From: Bacillota bacterium | GTDB taxonomy: Bacteria > Bacillota > Clostridia > UBA1381 | Length of the DNA: 7,277 nucleotides | NCBI GenBank assembly: GCA_021205715.1 | Contig: JAJPXA010000008.1 | Location: 1 to 7,277 of the forward strand | Reading direction: 5' to 3' | Shown here: piece by piece, positions 4,935 to 7,277 of the stretch | How positions within the stretch are numbered: the stretch's first letter is position 1 | Layout of the letters: each line of letters begins with the position of its first letter | Position numbers and translations under genes: made by a program | The notes under the pieces: generated by a model | Seen by the model: the letters and a program-made list of their open reading frames with translations, nothing else | The model's database searches: none | Told to the model about the DNA's origin: nothing

Positions 4935-7233
4935 GGGCGTTTTTAAGCACCGTTTCCATATTGCTTGCCGGAATAAAATTCATCTTGGAGCGTATATCGC
5001 TCGGGATGTCGTCCAGATCCGGTTTGTTTTCCTCGGGGATGATTATCGTATCGATGCCCGCGCGGTACGCGGCAAGCGTCTTTTCTTTGAGTCCGCCTAT
5101 CGGCAAGACCCTGCCGCGGAGCGTAATCTCGCCGGTCATTGCCACGTCGCGCTTTACCGGACGCTCCGTAAGCGAGGACACGAGCGCGGTCGCCATTGTA
5201 ATTCCCGCCGACGGCCCGTCCTTGGGAACCGCTCCCTCGGGAACGTGAATATGTATGTCTTTGGTTTTGTAAAAGTCGCTTTCGATATTTAAATCCTCCG
5301 ACTTTGAGCGTATATAGCTTATCGCGGTTTTCGCGCTTTCCTGCATAACATCTCCGAGCTTTCCGGTAAGCTCAATTTTGCCGGTTCCAGGCATAACGTT
5401 GGTTTCAATCGAGAGCGTGTCGCCGCCGACGCTTGTCCAGGCAAGACCGCGGGCGACGCCGATTTCGTCACGCTCGTTCAGCATATCGAAATGATAGCGC
5501 TTTTTGCCGAGAAAATCGGTTAAATTGTTCTTGGTGACTTTAATTTCCCCGCCGTTTTCGACGATTTTCGTCGCCGCCTTGCGGCATACCGCCTCAAGCT
5601 GCTGCTCTAACTTTCTCACGCCCGCCTCACGCGTGTAGCTTTCGATGCACTCGCGTACCGCGCCGTCCGTCATTGAAAATGTATCGTTCGATATTCCTGT
5701 TTTATCAATGGCTTTCGGCAGAAGATACCGCTTTGCGATGTGGAATTTTTCCTCCGCCGTGTAGCCGTTAAGCTCTATTATTTCAAGTCTGTCTAAAAGC
5801 GGCGCGGAGATGGTGTCAAGCGTGTTCGCGGTCGTTATAAACAGAACCTGCGACAAATCGAACGGCACCTCCATATAATGGTCGCGGAACGACATATTCT
5901 GCTCCGAGTCGAGAACCTCCAAAAGCGCCGCCGACGGGTCGCCTCTGAAATCCGTTCCCATTTTATCAATCTCATCCAGAAGCAAAAGCGGATTTTTAAC
6001 GCCCGCCTCGCGCATCGCCGCCATAATTCTGCCCTCCATAGCGCCTATGTACGTTTTGCGGTGTCCGCGTATATCGGACTCGTCGCGTATGCCGCCCAAG
6101 GATATGCGGACGCATTTTCTGTTAAGCGCGCGCGCCACGGACTTCGCGACAGACGTTTTGCCTACTCCCGGCGGACCAGCAAGACAAAGTATTGTGCCGG
6201 CTTTGCCGTTTGTGAGCTTCCGCACGGTAAGATATTCCAAAACGCGCTCCTTAACCTTTTCAAGACCGTAATGATCCTCGTCAAGCGTTTTTCTGCATTC
6301 GGAAAGCTCAAAGGTTTCTTTCGAGCTTTTGTTCCACGGCATAGAAAGAACCGTGTCGAGATATGTGCGTATCACGGCGCTTTCGGATGAGTTAAAGGGC
6401 ATTTTAGAAAGCCTGTCGACATCGGTTAAAAGCTTATCCTTTATATCTTTTGCCGCCTTGATTTTGGCGATTTTGCTCTTATACTCCTCAATTTCCGTCA
6501 TTTCATCATCATCGCCAAGCTCGGTATGAATAACCTTAAGCTGTTCGCGGAGATAATACTCGCGCTGATTTTTGTCCATATTCTTCTTTACCTTGCGCGC
6601 TATATCGTATTCGATATTCAAAATACTTAAATAGTTTTGAACTTCGATAAGAAGCTTTTCGGCTCTTTGATGTATGTCAAATTCCTCCAAGATATGCTGC
6701 TTAACATCAAAATTAAGGTCGACCTTATGCGCGATAACATCGCAAAGCATGGGCAGGTCGTCGATTGACATAACCTGCATAAGCATATCCGCTTTCAATT
6801 TTGGGAAATTTGAAAAATATTCCTTAAATATCCTTTTTAAGGATCTTTTATATGCCTCGTCAAGCTCCGTATCTTCCGAGCAGGGGTCGATTATTTCATC
6901 AACCGTTACCGTAAAGAACGGTGCGCTTTCGATATATTCTTTTATTACGCCGCGGTTTAAGCCTTCGGCAAGCACGCGGATGTTGCCGCCGGGCAGACGC
7001 ATTATTTGTTTGATTTTCGATACCGTGCCGACGGTGTACAGAGCATCCGGCGACGGCGACATTTCGGCGGTGTCGCGCTGGGTGACGAGAAGAACAAGCG
7101 AACCGCTTTCATACGCCGCTTCGGCAGCCTTTACGGATATATCCCTGCCGGCGTCGAATGTTATTGTGTTATACGGATAAATTACTATTCCCCGTAACGG
7201 TACCAATGGTATGGTGTTTATATTATCTGTCAT
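4927..7233 (-). CDS. lon: ATP-dependent protease LonA
   Basis: Lon is a cytoplasmic hexameric AAA+ serine protease that degrades misfolded and regulatory proteins. The 768 residues are full length (E. coli 784). In order: N-terminal substrate-binding domain from LVPLRGIVIYP (10-20) to about 205; a charged coiled-coil region, about 205-260; the ATPase with Walker A GPPGVGKT (353-360), Walker B LLLLDEIDK (416-424), sensor 1 N470, the arginine in LLDRLE (R482) and sensor 2 R540 in AGVRKLEQQL; then the protease domain from about 590, with catalytic S675 in PKDGPSAG (670-677) and K718 in GGLKEKTLAA, 43 residues apart as in E. coli. GGAGTGA (7246-7240) sets the start. A consensus -10 box lies just upstream. 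No CIRCE or CtsR-type operator is seen in the 44 bases available. engB follows in the same operon, as in Bacillus and Clostridia. Confidence 0.98.
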   Translation of the reverse strand: MTDNINTIPLVPLRGIVIYPYNTITFDAGRDISVKAAEAAYESGSLVLLVTQRDTAEMSPSPDALYTVGTVSKIKQIMRLPGGNIRVLAEGLNRGVIKEYIESAPFFTVTVDEIIDPCSEDTELDEAYKRSLKRIFKEYFSNFPKLKADMLMQVMSIDDLPMLCDVIAHKVDLNFDVKQHILEEFDIHQRAEKLLIEVQNYLSILNIEYDIARKVKKNMDKNQREYYLREQLKVIHTELGDDDEMTEIEEYKSKIAKIKAAKDIKDKLLTDVDRLSKMPFNSSESAVIRTYLDTVLSMPWNKSSKETFELSECRKTLDEDHYGLEKVKERVLEYLTVRKLTNGKAGTILCLAGPPGVGKTSVAKSVARALNRKCVRISLGGIRDESDIRGHRKTYIGAMEGRIMAAMREAGVKNPLLLLDEIDKMGTDFRGDPSAALLEVLDSEQNMSFRDHYMEVPFDLSQVLFITTANTLDTISAPLLDRLEIIELNGYTAEEKFHIAKRYLLPKAIDKTGISNDTFSMTDGAVRECIESYTREAGVRKLEQQLEAVCRKAATKIVENGGEIKVTKNNLTDFLGKKRYHFDMLNERDEIGVARGLAWTSVGGDTLSIETNVMPGTGKIELTGKLGDVMQESAKTAISYIRSKSEDLNIESDFYKTKDIHIHVPEGAVPKDGPSAGITMATALVSSLTERPVKRDVAMTGEITLRGRVLPIGGLKEKTLAAYRAGIDTIIIPEENKPDLDDIPSDIRSKMNFIPASNMETVLKNALR

Positions 7234-7268
7234 TTAATATCACTCCGAACATTTTTGCATATAAACAT

Positions 7269-7274
7269 ATTATA
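7269..7274 (-). promoter_or_regulatory. Probable -10 box of the lon-engB promoter
   Basis: The - strand reads TATAAT, a perfect sigma-A -10 hexamer, 35 bases before the lon ATG. A transcript starting about 7 bases downstream would have a leader of roughly 30 bases carrying the GGAGTG ribosome site. The -35 box would lie beyond the window, so the promoter is only half supported. Confidence 0.5.
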
Positions 7275-7277
7275 CAT

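Noticed and set aside
4721..5248. A 175-codon open frame on the + strand across the engB-lon junction
   Set aside because: It is antisense to the G1 region of EngB and the protease domain of Lon, both clearly real, and shows no recognisable domain or good ribosome site.
5878..6390. A 170-codon open frame on the + strand opposite the Lon ATPase domain
   Set aside because: It is antisense to the Walker A and Walker B region of Lon; an independent protein there is very unlikely.
7234..7277. Search for a heat-shock operator (CIRCE or CtsR heptads) upstream of lon
   Set aside because: Neither the GAGTGCTAA-type inverted repeat nor tandem GGTCAAA heptads is present in the 44 bases available; sites further upstream cannot be judged.

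Overview
The window looks like part of a Clostridia-type (Firmicutes) chromosome. The evidence is the lonA-engB(ysxC) gene order, purine-rich Shine-Dalgarno sites before every gene, short intergenic gaps, and a bacterial membrane pyrophosphatase with K+-dependence signatures. Base composition is moderate in GC with many GCG/CGC codons, which also creates long antisense open frames that I treat as shadows. No rRNA, tRNA, CRISPR array, insertion sequence or phage gene is visible.

Layout. Positions 18-2126 (+) encode a complete sodium/proton-type membrane pyrophosphatase (hppA), followed by a likely intrinsic terminator at 2139-2173. After a 92-base gap come two overlapping genes: a DUF3737-type parallel beta-helix protein (2219-3091) and a family 88 unsaturated glucuronyl hydrolase (3075-4250). 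These + strand genes converge on a - strand pair, lon (7233-4927) followed by engB (4893-4288). A near-perfect inverted repeat at 4254-4289 separates the two sets and can act as a terminator from both sides; the engB stop codon lies inside it. A consensus -10 box for lon sits at the very right edge.

How the genes work together. hppA is a stand-alone energy-coupling gene that uses the PPi made in biosynthesis to build an ion gradient. Lon and EngB are housekeeping proteins (protein quality control and 50S ribosome assembly) and probably share a transcript. The DUF3737/GH88 pair is the accessory part. The hydrolase has all the catalytic residues I can place and no signal peptide, so it should cleave unsaturated uronic acid from imported disaccharides in the cytoplasm. 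Its translationally overlapping partner is a soluble beta-helix of unknown function, a fold common among polysaccharide lyases and epimerases. This pair is the only candidate here for an undescribed functional unit; the rest is ordinary core genome. No polysaccharide lyase, transporter or regulator for such a pathway lies within the window.
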